Shown here one piece after another: positions 10,274 through 19,522 of a DNA stretch of 64,000 nt (within the stretch, counting starts at the first letter, position 1; the number at the start of each line of letters is the position of its first letter). Below the pieces are notes generated by a model. It had not been told where the DNA came from. It did no database searches and worked only from the letters and a program-made list of their open reading frames with translations. Source of the DNA: Flavobacterium wongokense (lineage in GTDB: Bacteria; Bacteroidota; Bacteroidia; Flavobacteriales; Flavobacteriaceae); contig NZ_JAKIHP010000003.1 in assembly GCF_021608265.1 (NCBI RefSeq), positions 248,001 through 312,000 on the forward strand, written 5' to 3'. A program made the position numbers and the translations under genes.

Positions 10274-11376
10274 ATATATTTAGATAATTCGTCTGTGGTA
10301 ATAAATTTTGCGTCCGGCCATTTTTTGACAATGGTTTTCAGCAATAAATCCAAATCATTTAAACCTCTTTCTCCATTTTTCGGATTGATGAAACCCACAA
10401 AATTGATTCGGTGCGAACAAATAACAGCAGGTTTTGAAAATAAAAACGCAGCCTGGATTTGTGCCAGGCAGCCATTTACCCAATCTTTTTGTGGCAGCAT
10501 GCTTGGCTCAAAAAAGCAATTCCGAATGTTGTAACGCAGTCCGTTTTGCTTTTGCCCAAAACTGTGCCTTATGGCTTGGTATTCATTGAAAACTCCGGTT
10601 GGCTGCAATTGGGAACGCAGGCTTTGAATCCATTCTATTCCTTGGTCAGCTAAAAAAGATTCCAATTGGGTATCCCAATTATAGCAAGGCGCGATAAAGC
10701 TTTTTGGCTTAAATCCGAAATGCTCTTCAAAGATTTTTAATCCGTCTTGAATAATGGTCTTATGTTCATTTACATCTTCCGGTGAATCCCAATCGTAGGC
10801 TTCCATAAAGCTATAATCGCCTTTTCCGGAATAGGTAGTTTGCTGTTCAAACGAAGTCAGAATAGCTTCATCCTTTGATTGCAGCGCTTTCATCCAGCGT
10901 TTGATATTCAAATGCTCACGGCCGTGGAATTGCGGATGGAAAATTCCATTTTCGCTTCCCTGTTTCCAGAGTTGGAAATTATTCTGATGCTTAGGATAAC
11001 GTTTTAAGGTTTCAGTAAAAGGCTCGAAAAAATATTCCTTGAAATCATGTGCTTTTATCTTATCAAAATCGGGATTTGCCATAATGGCGTTTGCGGTAAT
11101 CACTGCTGGTTTTCCATCGCTGCCTTTGTAGGACTGCAAAACCTCAAACAGTTTTTCCAAATCATCCCGCGAGGCAAGTGCATCATTTTTATAAATGCTG
11201 TTGGCTATGTCAAATCCTTTTTGCTCAAAATAATTCAAAGCCTCTTTTGAGGGCGTTCGAATGGCACCCCAATCATCAGACTCAATGATAATCAGTTTTT
11301 CCTTTACAGTATTTCCTTTCCTGTTGATGTCGGCAGCAGCAGCAAAGGATTTTAAATACGAAATTTTAGAAGGCAT
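10270..11376 (-). CDS. Polysaccharide deacetylase-like protein
   Basis: 368-residue protein with features of the NodB/carbohydrate esterase or glycoside hydrolase/deacetylase superfamily. It has IIESDDWGA near 30-38, a HPQFHGREH metal-site-like segment at 147-155, and a C-terminal CSHRINFVG histidine motif. It probably removes an acyl group from, or otherwise acts on, an amino sugar or glycan. No signal peptide is evident, so it may act on a lipid- or nucleotide-linked intermediate in the cytoplasm. The function is a family-level inference. It overlaps the CapA gene by 4 nt. Confidence 0.6.
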   Translation of the reverse strand: MPSKISYLKSFAAAADINRKGNTVKEKLIIIESDDWGAIRTPSKEALNYFEQKGFDIANSIYKNDALASRDDLEKLFEVLQSYKGSDGKPAVITANAIMANPDFDKIKAHDFKEYFFEPFTETLKRYPKHQNNFQLWKQGSENGIFHPQFHGREHLNIKRWMKALQSKDEAILTSFEQQTTYSGKGDYSFMEAYDWDSPEDVNEHKTIIQDGLKIFEEHFGFKPKSFIAPCYNWDTQLESFLADQGIEWIQSLRSQLQPTGVFNEYQAIRHSFGQKQNGLRYNIRNCFFEPSMLPQKDWVNGCLAQIQAAFLFSKPAVICSHRINFVGFINPKNGERGLNDLDLLLKTIVKKWPDAKFITTDELSKYI

Positions 11377-11387
11377 TAATTCAGATG

Positions 11388-12587
11388 CTATTTTATGAAA
11401 TCAATCAGAGGTTGATTTATATTGGTCAGAAACACAACTAACGGATTGGTAAGTGTCGTAACGTTGAAATAATCCAATGATAATCGGACTGAGATAATAC
11501 AGAACAAAATCAGCAGCGGCGATAAAAACCTGACGCTTTTGGAAATAAAAATATCTTTACTGTTTGATGCAATGATGAATGAGGTTGCCAATGAAAATAG
11601 GAATGCCACATTTAAAAATCGTGCACCTGAAGGAAGCAGACTCAAAATATTCGCCACCGATAAGAACAATAATGAAAATCCCAGCAGCTTTTTGGTCTGC
11701 GCCGTAGGATTCGCTTTAAAGAATATGATGGAGATAAAAATTACCGTAAAATACGTTAGGATTTTTTTATAATACAGGACATACCAATTCACCGAAACGG
11801 CGACTTCTTCGTATCCTTCGAGATAATCTTCGTTGAAATATGTCTTGACTTTTGGAAGCAGGAAATCAGGTAAATTGGATTCTAAAGTTGTCCTGATAAA
11901 ATCGACATTCAACTCCGCAATAAAGAAACTGGCAATGTAGAAAAGGTATAAAAACCTGAAATTCAATTTAACCAAACTATACGAAATCAACAGGAATACC
12001 GGCAGTACGAATGAAAAGTGGAACAGGATACTGCTTGCCGCAATCGCCAATCCTTTTTTCCTGTCCTGGAATAAATAGAGGAAACCTCCGTAGAAAAAGA
12101 TGTGCGCTGCCGTCCACATACGCACTCCATTGATGGTCCAGAAACCAATAATCATACTAAAAGCAGCCAGTAATAAATGCTGCTCCCAATGCAGTTTCCC
12201 TTTAGATTGATTTAAAACCAGCCAAATATTATTGGCATAAAAATATCCGAATACCAATCCGAAAAACATAAAGAGGATATTTCCATTATCGGTAAACAAT
12301 GAAAATAAAAATGTGGTCAAAGTCACATAAATATCGGCCTGACCGCCGCCTTCGCTATTATAAAAACCTGCCTGTATCGTCTCAAAATCCTTATTGCTGT
12401 TATACATCATCTCAAGATTCTGGACATATCGCGTACTGTCAACCGTATCGCTTTTAACCATTGACAATCCAAAAAAGGAAACAAACATGATTACAGTAGG
12501 CTTTGCCCAGCTACTTCTATAGTTCCTGAGGGCATTGATAAACCCCAGAAACGGAAAAAGGATAAAATAAAAAAAGGCGTTTTTCAT
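11388..12587 (-). CDS. EpsG-like / O-antigen polymerase (Wzy-type) membrane protein
   Basis: 399-residue integral membrane protein with about ten hydrophobic segments, beginning with one at residues 3-16. The early SDTVDSTRY stretch, about residues 46-54, is followed by a long extramembrane loop, as in EpsG-family polysaccharide polymerases. It is the only polymerase-like multi-spanning protein in the locus besides the flippase, so it most likely polymerises repeat units at the periplasmic face (Wzy role). It shares one base with the upstream GT4. Wzy proteins diverge strongly, so the call is part context. Confidence 0.7.
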   Translation of the reverse strand: MKNAFFYFILFPFLGFINALRNYRSSWAKPTVIMFVSFFGLSMVKSDTVDSTRYVQNLEMMYNSNKDFETIQAGFYNSEGGGQADIYVTLTTFLFSLFTDNGNILFMFFGLVFGYFYANNIWLVLNQSKGKLHWEQHLLLAAFSMIIGFWTINGVRMWTAAHIFFYGGFLYLFQDRKKGLAIAASSILFHFSFVLPVFLLISYSLVKLNFRFLYLFYIASFFIAELNVDFIRTTLESNLPDFLLPKVKTYFNEDYLEGYEEVAVSVNWYVLYYKKILTYFTVIFISIIFFKANPTAQTKKLLGFSLLFLSVANILSLLPSGARFLNVAFLFSLATSFIIASNSKDIFISKSVRFLSPLLILFCIISVRLSLDYFNVTTLTNPLVVFLTNINQPLIDFIK

Positions 12588-13699
12588 TAAGGTATTAAAG
12601 CTATAAACTGTGAAGCAACATTCTCTATCCGGTAATTATCCTTCTCAGGCAAAAGCATTTTGTGCTTGTAATCTGCATTTAAAAATTCCTGGAAAATTTC
12701 TGGCTGCAGGTTGCCAAAGGTAACACTCAATACGGGTTTGTCAATAATTAAATAATCGATTAATTTACTTGGGGTTTGTTTGTGCCCAACATTTTCAAAG
12801 TTAACCACAAAATGCATTTTTGATAATTCATAAAGCAATTTTTCCCTCGGAACGATTGGCTGCATGACAATCCTGCCTTTACTTCCTTCTACAAATGGAG
12901 CAACAAACTGTGGCGTTGTCGTATAAATATGGAATTCAAATTTAAAACTCTCATCCAAACTATTCAGGTACGTTAGGAATTCTGATGGGTCGCGCCTTCC
13001 GGGAATAAACATTCCGGCATAGCCAAAAATGATTTTCTCCTTATTCAACGGACCGTTATATAATGCCACATCCTCAAATCGGAAACCCTGCGGAATCACT
13101 TTGATTTTGTCATGGAATTCGGGATAATAACCCGGAATCGAATTTTGTGTTGGAACTGTTATAAAGTCGGCCTTCCGGCAAAACTTTTTCTCTAGGTAGC
13201 CAAAATAAAAAGGCGGTTTGAAGGTGTCATTTTCCTGTCCCATATATGGATCTCCACAATCGGCAATCCAGGTTTTGGCAATCGGGTTTTTCTTTGACCA
13301 GATTTTGGAAACACCCCAATGTATTGGATATGGAACGGCCACAGAAATCAAGGCGTCATACCCTTTTTCATTCTTAAGCGCTTTCTTAATCAACGGAATC
13401 AACTGAATTGTTGGATATTCAAACAGCAAAGCCGAAAATCTTGCGATTATTCTTCTGACTAAAAACTCAACGCCACTTCCTTTAACAACCGGTCTTGGCC
13501 AAGTCAGTTTTCCTAAATCGATAAGCCTGAAATTATGTTGCACAGCAAACGCTTCCAAACCTTCACGGAAATGGGTACAAACGGTAACTTCGTGTCCCTT
13601 TCTTACCAATTCTTTCGCCAATTCTGTTGCCCTAAAGGAACGCGGCGAAATTTCGGGAAAGAAACCGTTGGTTACAATCAGTATTTTTTTTGAACTCAT
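12587..13699 (-). CDS. Family 4 glycosyltransferase
   Basis: 370-residue GT-B transferase. The N-terminus IVTNGFFPEISPRSFRATEL (about 7-26) is typical of GT4 enzymes that bind their acceptor through an N-terminal Rossmann domain. The C-terminal half has an FGYAGMFIPGRR nucleotide-binding strand, but the usual E(x7)E motif is poorly conserved. The donor is unknown. The start codon overlaps the SGNH gene stop by 4 nt (ATGA-type coupling). Confidence 0.8.
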   Translation of the reverse strand: MSSKKILIVTNGFFPEISPRSFRATELAKELVRKGHEVTVCTHFREGLEAFAVQHNFRLIDLGKLTWPRPVVKGSGVEFLVRRIIARFSALLFEYPTIQLIPLIKKALKNEKGYDALISVAVPYPIHWGVSKIWSKKNPIAKTWIADCGDPYMGQENDTFKPPFYFGYLEKKFCRKADFITVPTQNSIPGYYPEFHDKIKVIPQGFRFEDVALYNGPLNKEKIIFGYAGMFIPGRRDPSEFLTYLNSLDESFKFEFHIYTTTPQFVAPFVEGSKGRIVMQPIVPREKLLYELSKMHFVVNFENVGHKQTPSKLIDYLIIDKPVLSVTFGNLQPEIFQEFLNADYKHKMLLPEKDNYRIENVASQFIALIP

Positions 13700-14613
13700 A
13701 ACTTTGAGTAGTGTGTGTTTAAATAATTGGCTATTTCATCGGTGAAAATTGTTGCTCCTTTACGGTTCAAATGTGTCCTGTCGTAGAAATAGTCCTTGTT
13801 TTTATAAATCGGATTCTGATTGTTGTAATCAAAAAACGGAATCTTATTCTGGGTCAATTGCTTCAGCCTTTCCCTGAAAGCGCCATCCATTGGATCAAAT
13901 AATGGCGGTTGGATTATGATTAATTGGATGTTTTTTTCCTGGCATAACGCAATTATTTTTTGGAAACATTCCAGCTTTACTTCCAACTCTTTTTTGGAAT
14001 CGTATTTTGTTACAGTTGCTGCCTGAGTCCAGTCTTCACCTTCTTTCTGGAAACTGATTGGCATCGAACCATCGGCATAAAGCGTGTCCAAAGCCGTGAA
14101 TTTCTTCTGCCTGATGTCAAAATTGGTTTTGTTCATTCGGCTTAGCGCAAAAAGATTGGACATGATGATATTTTTCTCATCTCTTGCCACCAATTCCTCG
14201 TTGATGTAATTGTATTTTACCAATGGATATAATCGGTCGAGCCTGAAATTCAGGATTGAATCCGGTAAAAATGCCATCGGATAATCTACAGAAAGCAGGA
14301 TAACTTTGGGAGCCTTATTGAACTTCAACAAAGTCCTGGTGATGAATTCGTGAAACTCAATATCCGAACCCGGATAAGCCAGGTTGTAAGTCGAATGACC
14401 TGTTTTCTTTTCGATTTCGGAAGCGATGATGTTACGTGCTCCTCTTGATGAACCCAAGATTATAATTTCCTTGTTTATCTTTCCGTTTATCAATAATTCT
14501 AAGCGTTTGTCTGCTTCCTTTTCGGGTGAAACTGCGATGAAAAAGATGAATATTTTATCCAAAAGAAAAAATACCAATCCAAAAATCAGGATGTTTTTTA
14601 GGAACTTTTTCAT
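13696..14613 (-). CDS. Membrane-anchored SGNH-like protein (AlgX/DltD type), probable O-acetylation partner
   Basis: 305-residue protein with an N-terminal membrane anchor (about 8-28) and a periplasmic domain. LGSSRGARN at 53-61 gives a candidate nucleophile Ser55 or Ser56. The C-terminal DxxH, D278 and H281 in a YDRTHLNRKG segment, completes an SGNH-type catalytic set. The immediately upstream gene is an MBOAT acyltransferase, the classic partner of such proteins (AlgI with AlgJ/AlgX, PatA with PatB). It most likely transfers acetyl groups onto the polysaccharide outside the inner membrane. Confidence 0.72.
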   Translation of the reverse strand: MKKFLKNILIFGLVFFLLDKIFIFFIAVSPEKEADKRLELLINGKINKEIIILGSSRGARNIIASEIEKKTGHSTYNLAYPGSDIEFHEFITRTLLKFNKAPKVILLSVDYPMAFLPDSILNFRLDRLYPLVKYNYINEELVARDEKNIIMSNLFALSRMNKTNFDIRQKKFTALDTLYADGSMPISFQKEGEDWTQAATVTKYDSKKELEVKLECFQKIIALCQEKNIQLIIIQPPLFDPMDGAFRERLKQLTQNKIPFFDYNNQNPIYKNKDYFYDRTHLNRKGATIFTDEIANYLNTHYSKL

Positions 14614-14614
14614 A

Positions 14615-16051
14615 CTAGAATTGGAAATAAATAAATTGCTGTTCCTTCGTTGAAAACAGGAAAATGGCAGTGATCAATAACATATAAAATCCGTGTCGGA
14701 TGAATTTGGGCCAATTCAGGCCAAACTTATTCAAGGCATATTCTTCTTCACGCCCAAGCCATTCTACAACCATAAAAAACACGATAAAGAAAAATACAAT
14801 ATAAGGCGTGACGGTTGGCTTTGTAAAAAATGATGGTGAAAACATTTCCCTGATGTAGGCAAAGGCATTGGTAATGCTCGACGCCCTAAAAAATATCCAG
14901 GCAAAAACGGCCATCAGGAAGGTGATGATAATTGATAAAAGTTCCTTCAGGTTTGGAAAATAACTTCCTTTCGCAACGATTTCAAGATTGTTCCTGTGCG
15001 TATTGAAAATAATTGAAGGCATAATAAACAACGCATTCAAAAGTCCCCACGCGATGAACGTCCAATTGGCGCCATGCCAGAAACCGCTGACCAGGAAAAT
15101 GATGAATGTGTTTCTAACTTTCATCCAGGTTCCACCTTTGCTTCCGCCAAGTGGAATATATAAATAATCCCTAAACCAGGTGGAAAGCGAAATATGCCAG
15201 CGTCGCCAAAACTCGGCTATGTCCCTTGAAAAATAAGGGAAGGCGAAGTTTCGCAATAATTCAATTCCAAATAATCGTGCTGTTCCCAAAGCAATATCTG
15301 AATATCCTGAAAAGTCACCATAAATCTGGAACGTAAAGAACAAAGCACCTAAAAACAAATTGCTTCCCGATTGATGCCCGGCGTCATTAAAAATCTGGTT
15401 GGCATAAATCGCACATTGGTCGGCGATGACAATCTTTTTGAATAATCCCCACAAAATCTGGCGCAAGCCATCAACAGCTTTGGAATAATCAAAATGCCTT
15501 TTGACTTTTATCTGTGGTAACAAATGCGTCGCACGCTCAATTGGACCGGCAACAAGCAAAGGAAAGAAACTTACGAAAACCGAATATTCGACAAAGTCCT
15601 TTTCGGCTGGAATCCTGTTTTTATAAATATCGATGACATAGGACAAACCGTGGAAGGTGTAAAATGAAATTCCAACCGGAAGTATCACTTTGAGCGTCCA
15701 TGGATTTACGTGAAGTCCAAAATTGGCGATTAATTCGGCAAACGATTCCGCAAAGAAATTATAATATTTAAAGACTGCCAAAAACCCAAGATTCACGGTG
15801 ACGCTGAGCCAAAACCAAAATGTTTTACCCGATTTTGTCTTTGATTCTGCCATTTTGAGTCCGGTGAAATAGTCCAAAAGTGTGGAAAAAATCAGCAGGA
15901 ACATAAACCTCCAATCCCAACAGGCATAAAAGAAATAACTCGAAACCAACAGTAAAATATTCTGAAGCTTCAAATTTTTATTTGCAACAAACCAATAGAG
16001 CAGAAAAACTATCGGAAGGAATATTGCAAAATTTACAGAGTTAAAAAGCAT
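14615..16051 (-). CDS. MBOAT family O-acyltransferase (AlgI-like)
   Basis: 478-residue polytopic membrane protein of the membrane-bound O-acyltransferase family. The signature block FWRRWHISLSTWFRDYLYIP occupies 281-300, with H286, and the invariant catalytic histidine H326 lies in GFWHGANW. Such proteins move acetyl groups across the membrane to a periplasmic SGNH partner, which is encoded 1 nt downstream. The pair predicts O-acetylation of the exported glycan. The length and motif order are normal for the AlgI/DltB group. Confidence 0.92.
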   Translation of the reverse strand: MLFNSVNFAIFLPIVFLLYWFVANKNLKLQNILLLVSSYFFYACWDWRFMFLLIFSTLLDYFTGLKMAESKTKSGKTFWFWLSVTVNLGFLAVFKYYNFFAESFAELIANFGLHVNPWTLKVILPVGISFYTFHGLSYVIDIYKNRIPAEKDFVEYSVFVSFFPLLVAGPIERATHLLPQIKVKRHFDYSKAVDGLRQILWGLFKKIVIADQCAIYANQIFNDAGHQSGSNLFLGALFFTFQIYGDFSGYSDIALGTARLFGIELLRNFAFPYFSRDIAEFWRRWHISLSTWFRDYLYIPLGGSKGGTWMKVRNTFIIFLVSGFWHGANWTFIAWGLLNALFIMPSIIFNTHRNNLEIVAKGSYFPNLKELLSIIITFLMAVFAWIFFRASSITNAFAYIREMFSPSFFTKPTVTPYIVFFFIVFFMVVEWLGREEEYALNKFGLNWPKFIRHGFYMLLITAIFLFSTKEQQFIYFQF

Positions 16052-16068
16052 ATATGGCGTGTACTATT

Positions 16069-17418
16069 TTATGTGTTTAATTCGGAAACAATTGCATTTA
16101 GGGCAGCTGTTCCAAGGTTTTTATAGAGTTTGTTTTTAAAATCGGCTAGATAATTTTTCAAATGCTGTGTTTCTAAATGTTGGATGCCTGCTATAAAGTT
16201 TTCAGAATCAAAAACATGCTGATGATTCGAGTTTTTGCTAAGCAATTCATGAATCTGCAACGGCAATTCATTAATTTTAACATACAGCGGATAACAGCCA
16301 TACGCTATCGATTCCAAACTTACCGTTGACGAAATGCTGACGCAATATTTCGCCTCATCAAAACTCTGGTTCAGGCTGAAATTCTTATAATCGTGCCAAA
16401 TTATATTCTGAACCGATTGGTATTCCTGTTGAATATTTTGCGGAATCTCAAAATCAGGATGGCTTCTGATGATGATTTTATAATCGGGCATTTGCTTTGC
16501 CGTTTTGGCTGCAAAATGAATAAAATCCAACACATCCTGAGTGGTAATATGCTCGCCAAATTTCTTTTGGACTGCAAACAAGATTACCTTTCCTTTTTCA
16601 AAAACCTCATTGTCTTTCAGCGAAGGATGTCCACACGAAATTATATTGAGTTGTGGATTGTAAGGCTTAAAATTGGCCTCGAAAAAATCGCCCCAAACCA
16701 AAAATTTATCAAACGGCATATTCCTCCAACCTGGCTTCGTTGCGGTTTTTCCAAAGAAACCCCATTGCAGGCAATAGGTTTCAAAGTTGTTTTTGCTTCC
16801 CAATAATCCTAAAATATGCTGCGACTCCAAATCGCCTTCAATCACAATCAGCTTTTTATTTTTGAGCAAAGGCAGAAAACCGTTGGCTCTGTCAACAAGC
16901 GTTGTAAAATTGTGGTGTTCAAAATATCCTTTACTGAAAGAAGGAAAATCAGACTTTGGCAAATGTTTTTTATCGGTGTTGTTTGAATCAGCGTCGTTTT
17001 TATCCCAAAGCAGGAATTCTACTTTCTTACCCTGTTGTTCCAATGCTTCCTTTATGGGTTTGCTATAAGAGAAGAACTTTTTATTGGTAATGAAAACAAA
17101 AAAATCGGCATTTGATTTTTGTGTTTTATGAAATAACAGATGGTAGAAATACCTGAAAATATCCTGTGAAATTAATTTGAACTTATTGCTTTTTGGCTTA
17201 AAAAAACCTTCAAAATAGCGCTCGACCAAAAGCTGCATTTCATCCTCATTGGAAAGCTGTTGGATTTGATTCACCAAGGCTTTGCTGTTGATAATCGTAT
17301 TGAGGTAAAACTGTATTGTCATTGGAATTACATCTACATCCTTATAAATACAAGAGCCCAATTTGGACTGCAATTCCTGATACAACGACTGATAAAATTG
17401 CTCTATCTTTTCAGTCAT
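16069..17418 (-). CDS. Capsule-type GT-B-like protein of uncertain function
   Basis: 449-residue soluble protein that I do not recognise precisely. The second half (about 210-430) reads like a GT-B nucleotide-binding domain as in capsule or CDP-glycerol-type transferases. It has a CGHPSLKDNE segment, an IIIRSHPDFE strand and a later SISSTVSLESIAYGCYPLYV segment, the usual sugar-nucleotide pocket layout. The first 100 residues are helical and charged. The end of the gene upstream touches its start (1-nt overlap). A glycosyl- or polyol-phosphate transferase role is likely but unproven. Confidence 0.55.
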   Translation of the reverse strand: MTEKIEQFYQSLYQELQSKLGSCIYKDVDVIPMTIQFYLNTIINSKALVNQIQQLSNEDEMQLLVERYFEGFFKPKSNKFKLISQDIFRYFYHLLFHKTQKSNADFFVFITNKKFFSYSKPIKEALEQQGKKVEFLLWDKNDADSNNTDKKHLPKSDFPSFSKGYFEHHNFTTLVDRANGFLPLLKNKKLIVIEGDLESQHILGLLGSKNNFETYCLQWGFFGKTATKPGWRNMPFDKFLVWGDFFEANFKPYNPQLNIISCGHPSLKDNEVFEKGKVILFAVQKKFGEHITTQDVLDFIHFAAKTAKQMPDYKIIIRSHPDFEIPQNIQQEYQSVQNIIWHDYKNFSLNQSFDEAKYCVSISSTVSLESIAYGCYPLYVKINELPLQIHELLSKNSNHQHVFDSENFIAGIQHLETQHLKNYLADFKNKLYKNLGTAALNAIVSELNT

Positions 17419-18428
17419 TAATTATTGTATTTCATTTTGAAGAGACGGCTGTAATATACAATCATGAAATGCGTAACCGACTTATTGTAGGCTTGTCCAT
17501 ATTTCAGGTAAATTCCGCTGCAGCCTTCCAAATCCAATTTTTTCAAACCAAGGTTTTTCAATGCTTTTATAATCTTTAAAAAATCATTGAAATTGTTGGA
17601 TTTCAAACAGGAACTCAAGGGCAAAAAGACAAATTTTGCCATAACGTGGTTAATCAAACCTCGTTGTTTACTGCCATTTGTGATGGTTTTTGAGAAATCT
17701 TTTAAATCGGCTACAGCCAATAAAAATCCGTCGATTGCTTTTTTGGAAAACAATAATTTTGAGTTGGTTGCCGAACCCTGCCTGATGGTTCTCTGGTAAA
17801 ATTTGGCCGATGAAAAACCAACGCGTTTGGCAACGGTAAATATTTTACCCAAAAACAAACCGTCTTCCAGAAACGGAACATTTTTAGGATAATGGATTCC
17901 GTGTTCCTTAAGCATTTCCAGCCTGTAAAGCACAGCCCAACTTCTGTCAGGGTCTTTCATTTCAACACTTCGTGGCGCAAAATAGCCTTCAACTCCATCA
18001 AAAATAATATCGTTTTTCGATTCGTAATCAGTTTCCCAAACGGAATTCCCTTCACGGTCAAAAATCTCGTAAGCTAAATATAAAACATCCAAATTCCTTG
18101 ATTTGGCATTTTCATAAACCGATTTCAAAACATTGGGAACCACATAATCATCAGGGTCAATTGGCAGGATGTATTCGCCTTGTGCCTGGGCAATGGCATT
18201 ATTCCGCGCCATCGAAACACCTTGGTTTTCCTGATTGATCAGTATCAGATTCGAAAACTCATTTTGCAAATCTTCCACAATTTCGCGGCAACGATCAGGC
18301 GAACCATCATTGGTAACAATGATTTCGTATTCGTCTTTTGGCAAATCCTGATTTTCAAGGCTTCGGATGCATTTTTCAATGTACCCTTCAACTTTGTATG
18401 CCGGAATGATGATGCTGAGTTTTTTCAT
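17418..18428 (-). CDS. Family 2 glycosyltransferase
   Basis: 336-residue GT-A inverting transferase. The N-terminus LSIIIPAYKVEGYIEKC (4-20), the VTNDGSPDRC donor loop near 38-47 and the metal-binding DPDD motif in ILPIDPDDYV (about 93-102) are canonical GT2. The C-terminal part, with basic helices, resembles EpsJ/WaaE-like proteins. It shares one base with the downstream GT-B-like gene. Donor and acceptor are unknown. Confidence 0.9.
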   Translation of the reverse strand: MKKLSIIIPAYKVEGYIEKCIRSLENQDLPKDEYEIIVTNDGSPDRCREIVEDLQNEFSNLILINQENQGVSMARNNAIAQAQGEYILPIDPDDYVVPNVLKSVYENAKSRNLDVLYLAYEIFDREGNSVWETDYESKNDIIFDGVEGYFAPRSVEMKDPDRSWAVLYRLEMLKEHGIHYPKNVPFLEDGLFLGKIFTVAKRVGFSSAKFYQRTIRQGSATNSKLLFSKKAIDGFLLAVADLKDFSKTITNGSKQRGLINHVMAKFVFLPLSSCLKSNNFNDFLKIIKALKNLGLKKLDLEGCSGIYLKYGQAYNKSVTHFMIVYYSRLFKMKYNN

Positions 18429-18433
18429 TAAAA

Positions 18434-19510
18434 CTAACCCAGGTTATTATTAATCGTATGTACAATCTGTTCCAATTCAGAAGCGACCAAACCTGCGTAA
18501 AGCGGTAGGCACATTACCCTTGAAGCAACATCTTCAGAAATTGGCATCGATTGCCCTTTGGTAAATTCAATGGTATTCAACGATGGATAAAAATAACGCC
18601 TTGGATAAATATCAACCTCATTTAAAGCCTGCTGCACTTCCAATAATTTTGCTTCCGATTCCAATAAAATTGGATAATAACTGTAATTCCAGCTTGCATT
18701 TTCACGGATTTTAAGCATTTGCAGTTTTCCGCAATCCAGATTGGCATTATAATATTCAACCGCTTCTTTTCGGCTGTGGATGATATCGTCAATGTAAGGC
18801 AAAACCGCTAATCCCATGGCTGCCTGCAATTCGGAAGTTTTTCCATTGACTCCTAAACCGTGAAAAGCCAACGGGCCATTGTGCCCGAAGTTGTGGCTGA
18901 AATACATTTTATGGTTCAAATCGGCGTCATTGCAGAACAATGCTCCGCCTTCGCCAGTATGGAATAATTTGGTTGCGTGAAAACTACACGTACTCACATC
19001 GCCAAAATCAAAAATCGATTTGCCTTTGTAAGTCACACCGAAACAATGCGCCGCATCATAAATCACTTTTAGGTTGTGTTTTTTGGCAATAGCCTCAATC
19101 GCTTCCACATTGCACGGATTTCCAAAAACGTGCGTAGCAAGGATTGCTGTGGTTTTTGGTGTTATGGCTGCTTCAATTTTAGTTTCATCAATGGTTAAAT
19201 ATTCGGGATGGATATCCACAAAAACCGGTTTGCAGTGTTCCCAAACAATCGAAGACGTTGTTGCAACATAACTAAAAGGCGTCGTAATGATTTCGCCTTC
19301 CTTTCCTAAAATCTTCAGCGCAATTTGAATTGGAATCGTTCCATTGGTCATAATGATGACATTGGAAACCGAAAGATATTTTTTAACCTTTTCCTCTAAT
19401 TCTAATAATAATTCTCCTCTATTGGTCAGCCATTGATTTTTCCAAACGCGTTCTAATTGCTCCTGGTATTCTTCAATTGGCGGAAAAAAGGTTTTGGTAA
19501 CGTTTATCAT
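18434..19510 (-). CDS. DegT/DnrJ/EryC1/StrS family sugar aminotransferase
   Basis: 358-residue PLP-dependent aminotransferase that installs an amine on a nucleotide keto-sugar. D152 (YDAAH) should bind the PLP ring nitrogen and K181 (FHATKLFHTGEGG) forms the internal aldimine. The TTPFSYVATTSSIVWE segment at 76-91 resembles C4-aminating enzymes such as VioA, which make dTDP-4-amino-4,6-dideoxyglucose. That assignment is by resemblance only. It is distinct from the FdtB-like aminotransferase at 24858-25985, so the locus may make two amino sugars. Confidence 0.88.
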   Translation of the reverse strand: MINVTKTFFPPIEEYQEQLERVWKNQWLTNRGELLLELEEKVKKYLSVSNVIIMTNGTIPIQIALKILGKEGEIITTPFSYVATTSSIVWEHCKPVFVDIHPEYLTIDETKIEAAITPKTTAILATHVFGNPCNVEAIEAIAKKHNLKVIYDAAHCFGVTYKGKSIFDFGDVSTCSFHATKLFHTGEGGALFCNDADLNHKMYFSHNFGHNGPLAFHGLGVNGKTSELQAAMGLAVLPYIDDIIHSRKEAVEYYNANLDCGKLQMLKIRENASWNYSYYPILLESEAKLLEVQQALNEVDIYPRRYFYPSLNTIEFTKGQSMPISEDVASRVMCLPLYAGLVASELEQIVHTINNNLG

Positions 19511-19522
19511 TTTTGAATATAG

